NCBI RefSeq assembly: GCF_000423665.1
Contig: NZ_AUIK01000001.1
Location: forward strand, 859,941-923,940
Source of the DNA: Solirubrobacter soli DSM 22325
Lineage (GTDB): Bacteria; Actinomycetota; Thermoleophilia; Solirubrobacterales; Solirubrobacteraceae
Reading direction: 5' to 3'
DNA: 64,000 nt
The notes beneath the pieces were generated by a model. The model had not been told where the DNA came from. It ran no database searches and saw only the letters and a program-made list of their open reading frames with translations. Shown here piece by piece: positions 1 to 8,496 of the stretch (the stretch's first letter is position 1; each line of letters starts with the position of its first letter). The translations under genes were made by a program, and so were the position numbers.

Positions 1-194
1 AGGCGTCGACGAGCACGGCGCGCGCCGCCCCCTCGCCGCGCAGCGCCGCCGCGGCGGCCACGCCGGCGCCGCACCCGAGGTCGAGCCAGACCGGCGCGGA
101 GCGGACCAGCGGAGCGGCCGTCTCGTAGCGCAGCTGGTGCTCGATCCGGATCGACGGCGGCGTCTCGCCGGTGATGCGCTCCTGCCATTGCATG
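1..194 (-). CDS. SAM-dependent methyltransferase, N-terminal fragment (cut by window edge)
   Basis: The reverse strand from an ATG at 194 reads an open frame of 64 codons that leaves the window. It contains the class I methyltransferase motif I, WLDLGCGAGVAAAAAL, at about residues 40-55, which binds S-adenosylmethionine. The start MQWQERITGETPPSIRIEHQ precedes it. The fold is recognisable but the substrate is not, because the C-terminal part lies outside the window. It is divergent from the glycosyltransferase that begins near 252. Confidence 0.7.
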
Positions 195-251
195 GCGGCC
201 AGCGTACACTCACCCCCCGTGCGGAGATCCTTGCCGACGGCGCCCGCGAGC

Positions 252-1235
252 ATGCGTACGCCGATGTCGGCGGGTCCGATCGTGGGCTGGGGACGCGGCC
301 CCTATCCGACCCCGCGGATCGGCGCCGCGCTGCGGCTCGCGTTCGTCGGCCAGGCCACCTACTTCGAGGCCTGCGCGCTCGACGAGCAGTCCGCGCGGGT
401 GCGGACGCGCTTCTTCGAATACCGCGCGGGAGCCGACGCCGAGGCGATGCTCGCGCACGTCCGTTCGTTCGCCCCACACGTGGTCGTCGTGTTCCGCCCG
501 GAGGTGCTGCCGCCGGGGATCTTCCACGGGTTGCGCGCCGCCGTCCTGGGCTTCCTGACCGAGCCGGTCCCCCGGACCCGCGGCAACCGCGCGCATCCAG
601 ACCTGAAGCGCCGCCGCGCCGCGCTGGCGGCGATGGACACCGGCAACGTCGACCGGCTCGTCGTCTTCGACCCGCTGATCGCCCCGACAGCGTCGGCGTT
701 CATGCCGGTCTGGCGCTCGGTTCCCCTGCCCGTGGCCGACTCGTTGTTCGGCCCGGTGCGCGTGGGCGGGGGCCGCCCGTCGATCCTCTTCGTCGGCCGT
801 TCCACCGACCACCGCGAGCGCTTCCTGGCGCGCGCCAAGAACGAGCTGGACGTGGTGCACGCCGCCCACGGCATCGGCCCCGAGGAACTCGCGAACCTCG
901 TCGCCCAGCACGAGATCGCCGTCAACCTCCACAACGAGCCGTACCCGTCCTTCGAGAACCGCGTGTGCCTGCACCTCGCGGCGGGCCAGCTGGTCGTCTC
1001 GGAGACGTTGTCGCCGACCCACGGGCTCGAGCCCGACATCGACTACCTCGAGGCCGCCGACCCGGACCAGCTCACCGCGATCCTCCATGCCGCCGTGCGG
1101 TTCCCGGCGGCGTATCTGCGGGTGCGGCACCGTGGCCGTCGCAAGGCCGAAGCGTTCCGCGCATCGCACGTCTACCCGCGGTTGGTGGACGACTTCCTGA
1201 ACGACCTGCGGGTGTTCGGGACCGCGCGCTCGTAG
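252..1235 (+). CDS. CgeB-like glycosyltransferase family protein
   Basis: This 327-residue protein has the look of a GT-B glycosyltransferase of the CgeB / group 1-like type. The N-terminal strand LRLAFVGQATYFEACALD opens a Rossmann-like domain. The C-terminal half carries FVGRSTDHRERFLARAKNEL, then HLAAGQLVVSETLSPTHGLE and a basic end (RHRGRRKAEAFRASHVYPR). It is paralogous to the product of 3028-3807, which shares the HLAAGQ...SERLSP...GLEP...ID segment. The start is uncertain: ATG 252, ATG 264 and GTG 282 are all possible, and I chose 252 because the divergent gene starts at 194. The role is probably transfer of a sugar to a surface glycan; donor and acceptor are unknown. One copy of an inverted 60 bp repeat begins two bases after the stop. 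Confidence 0.7.
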   Translation: MRTPMSAGPIVGWGRGPYPTPRIGAALRLAFVGQATYFEACALDEQSARVRTRFFEYRAGADAEAMLAHVRSFAPHVVVVFRPEVLPPGIFHGLRAAVLGFLTEPVPRTRGNRAHPDLKRRRAALAAMDTGNVDRLVVFDPLIAPTASAFMPVWRSVPLPVADSLFGPVRVGGGRPSILFVGRSTDHRERFLARAKNELDVVHAAHGIGPEELANLVAQHEIAVNLHNEPYPSFENRVCLHLAAGQLVVSETLSPTHGLEPDIDYLEAADPDQLTAILHAAVRFPAAYLRVRHRGRRKAEAFRASHVYPRLVDDFLNDLRVFGTARS

Positions 1236-1236
1236 G

Positions 1237-1296
1237 GGGCGTGGCATCGGTGGGCGGTCGCGTGTTGTGCTGCCGTGCCGGTATTCGGGGAACGGC
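1237..1296 (+). repeat. Left copy of a 60 bp inverted repeat
   Basis: The segment begins GGGCGTGGCATCGGTGGGCG and ends GGTATTCGGGGAACGGC. Its reverse complement recurs at 1713-1773 with a few mismatches and a short indel in the middle. It starts two bases after the stop codon of the upstream gene. Confidence 0.8.
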
Positions 1297-1712
1297 TTGC
1301 GGTGAGGGGGCGGGGGCACAGAGCCAGCGGGTCCTCTCGCCTTTGTCCTGCTCGTCTATCGGCACGGTCGTTACAGATCGTGGTACCGGACACCCCTATC
1401 CGCTCTCGGCTGCCGTGAGCGGCATGAGGAACGTCCATCTGCACTTCGCGGGGGGTGGCGAACGTTTCGCCCCTGTACGGGGGCGAAACGTCGAACACCC
1501 CTACGAACGCGCCAGCTCGGACAGTGCGGTTTCGGTCGAGAGGCGCCACCACCGGCGAAAGTGATCACGATCGATCTCGCATGGTCTCCGTGGACCGTAA
1601 CTTGACGGTCTCCCTGCACGGCGCGGCGAGCCACCGCGGCCGGGCGCAGCGGCGGACGGCGGCACGACCGACCCGGCCGAGGCGCAGCAGCGACCCCCTC
1701 CCTCAGTGCTAG
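1297..1712. other. Non-coding interior between two inverted repeats
   Basis: This 416 bp stretch lies between two convergent genes and between the two copies of the inverted repeat. I see no convincing coding region. It contains a perfect 12 bp stem-loop (1462-1491). The unit could be a non-autonomous mobile element or the remains of one, but I see no target-site duplication and no transposase. Confidence 0.4.
1462..1491. repeat. Perfect 12 bp stem-loop
   Basis: ACGTTTCGCCCC (1462-1473) pairs exactly with GGGGCGAAACGT (1480-1491) around a 6-base loop. It lies in the middle of the spacer between the two 60 bp inverted repeats. It could act as a terminator for the convergent genes, although neither side has a T tract. 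Confidence 0.6.
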
Positions 1713-1773
1713 GCCGTTCCCCGAATACCGGCACGGGAACACAACGACGCAACCGCCCACCGATGCCACGCCC
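1713..1773 (-). repeat. Right copy of the 60 bp inverted repeat
   Basis: This is the reverse-complement partner of 1237-1296. Read on the minus strand it starts GGGCGTGGCATCGGTGGGCG and ends GGTATTCGGGGAACGGC. It begins seven bases beyond the stop of the minus-strand glycosyltransferase, so both copies have the same orientation relative to the gene they follow. Confidence 0.8.
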
Positions 1774-1779
1774 GAAACC

Positions 1780-3006
1780 TCAGACGTCTTCGCCGCGGCG
1801 CTTCTTCTGCCAGCGCCCTGGCGCGCGGACGACGTTCTCGATCGTCGTCCGCCCACGCACCGCGGTGCGGTACGCACGCGACGCTCGGACCTGCGCCGCG
1901 ATCTGACGCGCGGCGGCCAGGTCGGACGCCACGCGCTCGCCGTCGGACAGGGCGCCGCCGAAGTCGCGGGCCAGGCGTAGGCCGAAGCGCGCCGCGTCCG
2001 GTGGCGGCTCCTCCAGGACCAGGCGCAGCACCCGCGCCATCTCCGAGCCCTGCTCCTCCCACCCCGGCCACGCGCGGGCGGTCTCCAAGGCGTTCTCGCG
2101 CAGCCGGCGCAGCAGCGCACGGTCGCGGGCGAGCAGCTCGAGCGCGCGTGTGGTGCCTGCCGGGTCGTCCCAGTCGACCACGAGGCCGTTCTCGCCGTGG
2201 ACGATGTACTCGTCGTGGCCGGTGACCGGGGTGACGACGCAGGTCGCGCCCTTGTGGAAGGCCTCGAGCGGCGGGCCGAACATGCCCTCGACGCGCGAGA
2301 GCTTCAAAAGCACGTCGGACTCCGCATACAGCTCCGCGAGCTGGGCCTGGCTGACCGGCCCGACCGCGCGGTCGACGGGAAGGCCGACGCCCGAGCCGTC
2401 GCCGGCGACGATCGTGACGTGCCGCGGCGAGGTCATCGCGCCACACGCCGCGACCGCCTCGTGAACGCCCTTGAACGCGACGTTGGCGCTGCCCTCGATG
2501 ATGATCCGCAACGCCTCGCCCGCCTCGGGAACGGCGTCCACGGGCGCGAAGACGTCCTTGGCGAGCCCGTTGCGGACCACGTGCACCCGCTCGCCAGGGT
2601 GCAGCGCCTCGAGCGTGCGGGCGATCCACGACGCCTCGGTGATGAAGCGCACCGGCAGGCCCTGGGCGAGCCCGGCCGCCGTGCGCTGCGGCGAGGCGGG
2701 CGGGTAGAAGCGGTCCTCCAGCGACTGGATGAACCACGCGTGCCGTTCGGCGCGCAGGTCGAAGAGGTGCGACGTCGTCTCCCACCAGGTGGCGAGCGCG
2801 ATGTCGTACGCGACGTCCCGCGCTTCCTCCAGCTCGAGGACGCGCACGCGGTCGAGCCCGTGGTGGGTCCACTCGGGCCGTTCGGCGGCGCGGGTGAGGA
2901 CGAGGTCGACGTCGAAGCCGTGGTGCGAGAGCTGGACGGCGTGGTGCACGATCACGCCGACGCCCCCGGACAGCTGGAGATCCTGGGTCAGGAAGGCCAC
3001 GCGCAC
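1780..3006 (-). CDS. Glycosyltransferase family 4 protein
   Basis: A GT-B glycosyltransferase of about 408 residues. The N-terminus, VRVAFLTQDLQLSGGVGVIV, has the glycine-rich loop of GT4 enzymes. The C-terminal donor-binding domain contains RNGLAKDVF, an SRVEGMFGPPLEAF segment (E-x7-E-like) and a GHDEYIVHGENGLVV block. I set the start at GTG 3006, where homology to GT4 begins; codons upstream would run into the divergent gene at 3028. The last ~90 residues form an Arg/Ala-rich tail after the GT domain. It lies between two CgeB-like paralogues transcribed the other way, suggesting a small glycan-tailoring group. The sugar specificity cannot be read from sequence. Confidence 0.8.
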   Translation of the reverse strand: MRVAFLTQDLQLSGGVGVIVHHAVQLSHHGFDVDLVLTRAAERPEWTHHGLDRVRVLELEEARDVAYDIALATWWETTSHLFDLRAERHAWFIQSLEDRFYPPASPQRTAAGLAQGLPVRFITEASWIARTLEALHPGERVHVVRNGLAKDVFAPVDAVPEAGEALRIIIEGSANVAFKGVHEAVAACGAMTSPRHVTIVAGDGSGVGLPVDRAVGPVSQAQLAELYAESDVLLKLSRVEGMFGPPLEAFHKGATCVVTPVTGHDEYIVHGENGLVVDWDDPAGTTRALELLARDRALLRRLRENALETARAWPGWEEQGSEMARVLRLVLEEPPPDAARFGLRLARDFGGALSDGERVASDLAAARQIAAQVRASRAYRTAVRGRTTIENVVRAPGRWQKKRRGEDV

Positions 3007-3015
3007 GAGCCGGGC

Positions 3016-3021
3016 TATCGT
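3016..3021 (+). promoter_or_regulatory. Candidate -10 box for a leaderless transcript
   Basis: TATCGT lies six bases before the GTG start at 3028, and no Shine-Dalgarno sequence is visible. The divergent start codons at 3006 and 3028 are only 21 bp apart, so the promoters must overlap the opposing genes. Confidence 0.45.
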
Positions 3022-3027
3022 AGCCCC

Positions 3028-3807
3028 GTGCCCCTGCGCGTCGCCTTCGTCGGCCCGGCGGCGACGTTCGGCGCCCACGCGCTGCACGCTCCGGCGGACG
3101 GCGTGGAACCCGTCTTCGTCGATGCCCGCGACGGCGCGTCGGTCGACGCGGACGTCACGATCGCGCTCGATCCCGCCCGCGTGCCCGACACCGGCGGCGC
3201 CACGCTCGCGATCGTCGGCCCACGGGACCCCGCGCCCGAGGGCTTCGACCGCGTCCTGCGCACCCCCGGCCCGCACCTCGCCGCCGGCGCCTGGCGCTCA
3301 CGCCCACTTCCGGTCGACGACCGCCTCTACCACGACCCCTCGCCTTCCGCACGCCCGCCGAAGGCGCTCTTCCTGGCGAAGGCGACACCGCGTCGCGAGT
3401 GGATCGTCACCCCCGCCAAGCACGACCACGACGTCGTCCACTACACGCACGGCCTCACCGGCGACGCGCTGTCGGCCGCGCTCGAGCACGCCGACGTCGG
3501 CATCGCCCTGCACGCCGAAGGCGAGCAGGGGTTCCCGTCGCAGACCCTCCTGCACCTGGCCGCCGGCCAGCTCCTGCTGAGCGAGCGCCTGTCGCCGAAC
3601 TGCGGCCTCGAGCCCGGCATCGACTTCCTCGAGATCGACAGCCGCGACCATCTACTCACCTACCTGATCCAGCTGCGCTGGCGGCCGGATGCCTACGAGC
3701 GCGTCCGGGTCCGCGGCCGGTTGAAGGCCGAGGAGCATCGCGCGTCGCGGGTCTGGCCGCGGATCGCCCGCGACCTTCTCCAAGACCTTCGCGTCTTCGG
3801 GCGTTAA
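3028..3807 (+). CDS. CgeB-like glycosyltransferase family protein (paralogue of 252-1235)
   Basis: A 259-residue protein starting at GTG 3028 with VPLRVAFVGPAATFGAHALH. Its C-terminal half closely matches the protein at 252-1235: HLAAGQLLLSERLSPNCGLE, then a basic stretch RGRLKAEEHRASRVWPRIA and an RVFG ending. It is shorter than that paralogue in the middle region. The family resemblance is to CgeB / group 1-like glycosyltransferases, but the first Rossmann domain looks reduced, so activity is unproven. It is followed after 12 bp by the ABC exporter genes, and may form a transcription unit with them. Confidence 0.65.
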   Translation: MPLRVAFVGPAATFGAHALHAPADGVEPVFVDARDGASVDADVTIALDPARVPDTGGATLAIVGPRDPAPEGFDRVLRTPGPHLAAGAWRSRPLPVDDRLYHDPSPSARPPKALFLAKATPRREWIVTPAKHDHDVVHYTHGLTGDALSAALEHADVGIALHAEGEQGFPSQTLLHLAAGQLLLSERLSPNCGLEPGIDFLEIDSRDHLLTYLIQLRWRPDAYERVRVRGRLKAEEHRASRVWPRIARDLLQDLRVFGR

Positions 3808-3813
3808 TACCCT
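3808..3813 (+). promoter_or_regulatory. Candidate -10 box for leaderless wzt transcript
   Basis: TACCCT lies six bases before the GTG at 3820, overlapping the end of the preceding gene. No Shine-Dalgarno motif is visible, which fits a leaderless message. Confidence 0.4.
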
Positions 3814-3819
3814 GCACCT

Positions 3820-5064
3820 GTGACCCCAGACCGCCCAGCCGTCGCGATCCGCGGGGTGTCGAAGACGTTCGAGCTGCCCACCGAGCGCGTGCAGACGCTC
3901 AAGGAGCGCGCCCTGCACCCGCTGCGCCGCAGCCGGACGGACACCCTGCACGCGTTGCGCGACGTCAACGTCGACGTCGCCAGAGGCGAGTTCTTCGGGA
4001 TCGTCGGGCGCAACGGCTCGGGCAAGTCCACGCTGCTCAAGTGCCTCGCCGGCATCTACGCGGCCGACCGCGGCGACATCTACCTCGACGGGCGCCTGTC
4101 GGCCTTCATCGAGCTCGGCGTCGGCTTCTCCATGGACCTCCCGGCGCGCGACAACATCATCATCAACGCGACGATGCTCGGCCTGAGCCCGCGCCAGGCC
4201 CGCCATCGCGTGGACACCGTGATCGAGTTCGCCGAGCTCGGCCAGTTCACCGACCTCAAGCTCAAGAACTACTCGAGCGGCATGCTCGTGCGGCTCGCGT
4301 TCGCGGTGATGATCCAGGTCGACGCCGAGATCCTGCTGATCGACGAGGTGCTCGCGGTCGGCGACGCCGCCTTCCAGCAGAAGTGCTTCGACGAGTTCGT
4401 GCGCATCCGCGAGGCGGGCAAGACGATCCTGCTCGTCACCCACGACATGGGCGCCGTGCACCGCTTCTGCGACCGGGCGATGCTGCTGGAAAGAGGCCGC
4501 GTCGTCGAGACCGGCGACCCCGACGACGTCGGCAACCGCTACCTGGAGCTCAACTTCTCCGAAGCGGCCCGCAAGGACGCCGAGGCCGACAAGCTCGGCT
4601 CGACCGAGCGGATCGGCGACGGCACCGCCGAGATCGTCGACGCGTGGTTCGAGGACGAGGCCGGCGCCCGCGTCGGCAACCTGCCGACCGGCGGCCAGGC
4701 GACGTTCGCCGCCCGCGTGCACTTCCACGCCGACATGGACGACCCGCTGTTCGGCGTCGTGCTGCAGAACGACCGCCGCGAGACCATCCTCGCCGCGTCC
4801 AACCTCTGGTCGAACCCCGAGATCGGGCGCTTCGCCGAGGGCACCGAGATCGAGTACCGCGTCCGCTTCCACAACCTGCTCACGCCCGGCCGTTACCACG
4901 CGACGCCCGCCGTGGCGAAGCAGGGCGGCGGCATCAACTGGGTCGACCGGCGCGAGCGGATGCTGTCGCTGCTGGTCAACGGCCACACCCGCACCGACGC
5001 GGTCGTCGACCTTCCGTACGAGGTCGCCGTCTCGCCCGCCTCGCGCGAGGAGGTGCCGTCATGA
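3820..5064 (+). CDS. wzt: Polysaccharide ABC transporter ATP-binding protein, Wzt type with C-terminal glycan-binding domain
   Basis: A 414-residue ATPase of the polysaccharide/teichoic acid export family. Visible motifs are Walker A GRNGSGKS (63-70), the degenerate signature YSSGM (151-155), Walker B ILLIDEV (171-177) and the H-loop His (TH in LLVTHDM, about 208). The helical stretch FIELGVGFSMDLPARDN is typical of Wzt/TagH proteins. About 170 residues follow the nucleotide-binding domain, matching the Wzt C-terminal beta-sandwich that recognises the modified end of the O-polysaccharide. Its TGA overlaps the ATG of the permease (ATGA), so the two are translationally coupled. It should power export of an undecaprenyl-linked polysaccharide across the cytoplasmic membrane. 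Confidence 0.9.
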   Translation: MTPDRPAVAIRGVSKTFELPTERVQTLKERALHPLRRSRTDTLHALRDVNVDVARGEFFGIVGRNGSGKSTLLKCLAGIYAADRGDIYLDGRLSAFIELGVGFSMDLPARDNIIINATMLGLSPRQARHRVDTVIEFAELGQFTDLKLKNYSSGMLVRLAFAVMIQVDAEILLIDEVLAVGDAAFQQKCFDEFVRIREAGKTILLVTHDMGAVHRFCDRAMLLERGRVVETGDPDDVGNRYLELNFSEAARKDAEADKLGSTERIGDGTAEIVDAWFEDEAGARVGNLPTGGQATFAARVHFHADMDDPLFGVVLQNDRRETILAASNLWSNPEIGRFAEGTEIEYRVRFHNLLTPGRYHATPAVAKQGGGINWVDRRERMLSLLVNGHTRTDAVVDLPYEVAVSPASREEVPS

Positions 5065-5912
5065 GCCTCGTCGACACCAGCGTCCTCGGCACGCCGATCA
5101 AGGGCCCCTCCGCGCTGGGCAACGACCCGCGCCGCCTCTGGCACCTGGCGCGGACGATGGCGGTCAGCGACTTCAAGCTGCGGTTCTTCGGCTCCGCGCT
5201 CGGCTACCTCTGGCAGCTGATCCGGCCGCTGATGCTCTTCGGCGTCCTCTACACGGTCTTCACCCAGATCGTGCGGCTGGGCTCCGACGTCGAGCTCTAC
5301 CCGGTCGCCCTGCTGCTCGGCATCGTGATGTTCACGTTCTTCAGCGAGGCGACCGGCGGCGCGCTGAGCTCGCTGGTCGACCGCGAGGCGTTGATCCGCA
5401 AGGTCGACTTCCCGCGCCTGGCCGTGCCGCTCTCGACGGTCCTGACGGCGCTGATGAACGTCGCGCTGAACCTGATCGCGGTCGTCGTCTTCCTCCTGCT
5501 GGCCGGCGGGAGCATCCGCTTGAGCTGGCTCGAGGTGCCGCTCCTGATCGGCGCCCTCGCGCTGTTCACCACCGGTCTCGGGATGCTGCTCTCGTCCCTG
5601 TTCGTCCGCTACCGCGACATCAAGCCGATCTGGGAGGTCGCGCTGCAGATCCTCTTCTACGGCACCCCGATCTTCTATCCGATCGACATCGTCGTCGACC
5701 GGGCCCCGGTGCTCGCCAAGGTGATGATGCTGAGCCCGTTCGCGGCGATCGTCCAGCAGGCCCGCCACGCGCTCATCGCCCCCAGCCACCCGAGCGCGAC
5801 CGCGATCGCGGGCTGGTGGATCCTCGGCACGATCGCGATCTTCATCGGAGTGATCGTGCTCGGCTACCGCGTCTTCTCCAAGCGCGCGCCGAACATCGCC
5901 GAGCAGCTCTAG
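5061..5912 (+). CDS. wzm: Polysaccharide ABC-2 type permease, Wzm
   Basis: A 283-residue membrane protein with six hydrophobic segments, of the ABC-2 family. The motif FKLRFFGSALGYLWQLIRPL before the first helix is typical of Wzm/TagG permeases, and a GTPIFYPIDIV block lies in the C-terminal half. It overlaps the wzt stop by four bases, so the two are expected to be one operon and one transporter. With the Wzt C-terminal domain present, export of a polymer finished in the cytoplasm is the likely mode. A large GC-rich hairpin follows the stop. Confidence 0.9.
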   Translation: MSLVDTSVLGTPIKGPSALGNDPRRLWHLARTMAVSDFKLRFFGSALGYLWQLIRPLMLFGVLYTVFTQIVRLGSDVELYPVALLLGIVMFTFFSEATGGALSSLVDREALIRKVDFPRLAVPLSTVLTALMNVALNLIAVVVFLLLAGGSIRLSWLEVPLLIGALALFTTGLGMLLSSLFVRYRDIKPIWEVALQILFYGTPIFYPIDIVVDRAPVLAKVMMLSPFAAIVQQARHALIAPSHPSATAIAGWWILGTIAIFIGVIVLGYRVFSKRAPNIAEQL

Positions 5913-5953
5913 CGGCTCCCGCGACTCAGCGCACGCACAAGATCGACCTCGCG

Positions 5954-5997
5954 CCCGGGCCGGGCGGGGCGCTTGCAGCGCCGTCACCCGGCCCGGG
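5954..5997. terminator. Large GC-rich hairpin between convergent genes
   Basis: CCCGGGCCGGG (5954-5964) pairs with CCCGGCCCGGG (5987-5997), with a further inner stem GGCGCT/AGCGCC. There is no T tract. Its position between two convergent stops suggests a bidirectional terminator. Confidence 0.6.
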
Positions 5998-6007
5998 GCA
6001 GGCTCGC

Positions 6008-7345
6008 TCACGGACCGGTCGCGAACTGGATCCGGTCGTTCGTGCCGTCGAAGCGCTGCCAGTCGGCGATCGTGTTGCCGGCGCCGTCGATGCCAACCGG
6101 CGGCGACAGCGCGTTCTGGCCCGCGGCCGAGAGCTGCGTCGGCGCGCTGATGGCGCCCGCGGCGGACACGGTAGCCGCCTCCGCGCGCGTGTTCGTGCCG
6201 TCGGAGCGCTGCCAGCCCACCACGGCATCGCCCGCTGCGTTGACCGCGATGTGGGGGAAGACGGCGTCCTCCCCGGCGTCCGACAGCGTGCTCACCAGGC
6301 CGGGAACGCCGGCGGCCGACAGGGTGCGCGTCTGCACGCGCCAGTTGCTCCCGTCGCTGCGGTACCAGGCGAAGACGGCGTTGCCGGCCGCATCGACTCC
6401 CACCTCGGGTTGGTAGGCGAACTCACCCGGGTCGGAGATCGTCTGGACGATGCTCAGCACGCCGGCGGCCGACACCGCGCGCGTCTGGATCTCGTATTCG
6501 GTCCCGTTGAACGCGTACCAGGCGAACGTGGCATTGCCGGCCGGGTCGACGGCCACGTCGCCGGGGTAGGCCTCCTGGCCGACGAGCGACAGCGTGCGGA
6601 CCGCGCTCAGCACGCCGGCGGGCGACAGTGAACGGGCCTGGACCCGGCGCGAACCGAGGACGCCGCGGGTCCAGATGAACGCGGCGTCGCCGTTGGCGTC
6701 CATGGCGACCCGGGGCTGGATCGCGTCCTGGCCGCCGGCCGACAGCGTTATGATCGGTCCGACGGCGCCCGCCGCCGACAGCGTGCGCGCATAGACGCGG
6801 TCGTTGGCGCCGTCCCAGCGACGCCATGTGAAGACGGCATTGCCGGCGAAGTCGACCGCGACGTGCGGATCGACCGCGTCCTGCCCCGTCGGCGCGAGGT
6901 TGAGGATGGGACCGAGCACGCCGGCCGCGGACAGTCTGCGCGCCTGCGCGATGTCGTAGGTGCCGTCGTTGCGCAGCCAAGTGACGACCGCGTTGCCGGC
7001 TCCGTCGATCGCCACCTGATTGCCGAACGCGGACTGCCCGCCCACGGACAGGGTCCTGACCAGCCCGAACACACCCGCGGCGCTTCGGGTCTGCGCTTGT
7101 ATGCGGTCGTTGGTTCCGTCGGATCGGCGCCAGGCGAAGACGGCGTCACCGGCGTCGTCGACTGCGAGGGATGCCGATCGAGCGTTCTGCCCGCCGGCCG
7201 AGAGATCGGCGGGCGCGGTCCAGGCCGCGAGGGCCGCTGCTGGAGCGACGGCAAGGACCGCCGCGGTGGAAACGACGCCCGCCGCGGCGAGCGCATTCGT
7301 GCGCAACCTGCGACCGGCGCGAGTACCCAACGTCTGGGTAAACAT
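6008..7345 (-). CDS. Secreted protein with eight ~50-residue repeats
   Basis: A 445-residue protein with a signal peptide: basic start RAGRRLRTNAL, a hydrophobic stretch, and a likely cleavage after AALA near residue 41. The mature part is almost entirely eight tandem repeats of about 50 residues, consensus LSAAGV--VTLS--GQDA--P-VAVDAAGNAVFAW-RSDGTN-RVQARTLSAAGV. The VDAAGNAVFAW core resembles blades of beta-propeller or adhesin-like extracellular repeats. No catalytic motif was seen. It sits between the Wzm gene and a glycosyltransferase, so it may be an envelope or matrix protein that binds the polysaccharide; that role is inference. Repeat number may vary between strains. Confidence 0.7.
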   Translation of the reverse strand: MFTQTLGTRAGRRLRTNALAAAGVVSTAAVLAVAPAAALAAWTAPADLSAGGQNARSASLAVDDAGDAVFAWRRSDGTNDRIQAQTRSAAGVFGLVRTLSVGGQSAFGNQVAIDGAGNAVVTWLRNDGTYDIAQARRLSAAGVLGPILNLAPTGQDAVDPHVAVDFAGNAVFTWRRWDGANDRVYARTLSAAGAVGPIITLSAGGQDAIQPRVAMDANGDAAFIWTRGVLGSRRVQARSLSPAGVLSAVRTLSLVGQEAYPGDVAVDPAGNATFAWYAFNGTEYEIQTRAVSAAGVLSIVQTISDPGEFAYQPEVGVDAAGNAVFAWYRSDGSNWRVQTRTLSAAGVPGLVSTLSDAGEDAVFPHIAVNAAGDAVVGWQRSDGTNTRAEAATVSAAGAISAPTQLSAAGQNALSPPVGIDGAGNTIADWQRFDGTNDRIQFATGP

Positions 7346-7428
7346 TCAAGGCCCTTCTGTTGATGAACGGTGTCGCAGCAAAGGACCCGTCGGGGCTCGC
7401 AGAAGTTGGCCACTTACACGCGATCGCT

Positions 7429-8310
7429 CTAGGCCCGCTCCTCCAACGAGCACCACTCGCGCACGCGCGCCGGCAAACGGTCGGCGCGGGAGCCGAGTGC
7501 CCCGCCGACGGCGCGCACCGTGTGGTGGCGGAGCGAGCGGATGACCTCGCGCGCGGTGACCGGGTCCATCGCGCCGATGTCGTCGCGCACCTCGCGCTGC
7601 AGCGTCAGGGGGGCGAGCGGCTGCACCCAGCCGTGGACGTCGTGCAGGGCGCGCCACTCGTCGAACGCCCGCCTGAACTGCTCCAACGGGCCGTAGTCGT
7701 GCCAGTGGATGACCGCCGCGCCGGGCTCGAAGACCTTGGCGTAGCCGGCGCGGAGCATCGCGCTCGCGAGCGCCTGGTCCTCGGCGTACTGAACGTCCGG
7801 GAACGGGACGGAGCGCCACGCGGAGCGGCGCACGGCGCCGTTGGACGACGTGAAGAACGTCTCCAGACCCGGGCCTGACGGCGTTCGCGTTCGGTCGACT
7901 CGCGTCGCAGCCGGAAACCACGAGGAGAGCTCGCGCGCGATCGCCACCGGAGCGCCGGGGCCCGCCTGTGCCGGCCCGTAGACGAGCGCGACGTCGTCCG
8001 ACGAGAACCCGTCCAACAGCGCCTGCAGCCAGCCGGGAGATGCGGGCAGCGCGTCCTGGGTGAGGAACGCGACGACGTCGCCGGACGTGCGCGACATCAG
8101 CTCGTTGCGCGTCCCGCTGTGCGAGAAGCGCTCGACGCCGAACACCTCGGCGTCGAAGGACCGGGCGAGATCCGCCGACCCGTCCACCGACGCACTGTCG
8201 GCGATCACCAGCTCACACGGAACCGTCTGGGCGCGCACCGCGGCGAGCACCTCGCCCAGCCGCGCGCCCCCGTTGCGAACCGGGATCGCGACGCTAACGC
8301 GTTCGGTCAC
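7429..8310 (-). CDS. Glycosyltransferase family 2 protein
   Basis: A 293-residue GT-A enzyme. It begins with the family signature VSVAIPVRNGG, followed by LVIADSASVDGSADLA (donor-binding DSxSxDGS block) and SGDVVAFLTQDALPAS, in which TQD stands for the usual metal-binding DxD. A likely acceptor/catalytic segment is YAEDQALASAMLRAGY (ED motif). This pattern is seen in rhamnosyltransferase-like GT2 proteins. It starts at GTG. It would add a sugar to a lipid-linked glycan in the cytoplasm; sugar and linkage cannot be predicted. Confidence 0.8.
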   Translation of the reverse strand: MTERVSVAIPVRNGGARLGEVLAAVRAQTVPCELVIADSASVDGSADLARSFDAEVFGVERFSHSGTRNELMSRTSGDVVAFLTQDALPASPGWLQALLDGFSSDDVALVYGPAQAGPGAPVAIARELSSWFPAATRVDRTRTPSGPGLETFFTSSNGAVRRSAWRSVPFPDVQYAEDQALASAMLRAGYAKVFEPGAAVIHWHDYGPLEQFRRAFDEWRALHDVHGWVQPLAPLTLQREVRDDIGAMDPVTAREVIRSLRHHTVRAVGGALGSRADRLPARVREWCSLEERA

Positions 8311-8496
8311 GTCGGGTCGGGCGGATCGCTGGCCAGATCACCGGTCGCCCCTGCCCCTGTCTGAAGGCTTCGCCTTCGCCACCGCTTCGCTCGCCCGGTG
8401 GGCGTGCGCATACCGGGGCGTACGTGTGCGCCGGACGGGGCGCGGTAGGGGCGGGCGGGGCCGGCCAGAATCCGTTCGCCCCGGCGTGATCGGACG

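Noticed and set aside
137..1564. A 475-codon plus-strand frame extending across the inverted repeat
   Set aside because: It is Arg/Pro-rich and out of frame with the CgeB-like protein that shows real motifs.
8311..8496. Possible small RNA or gene in the 186 bp spacer
   Set aside because: It contains only short GC-rich hairpins such as CGCCCGGTGGGCG, best explained as terminator-like sequence; no ORF or wider structure was supported.
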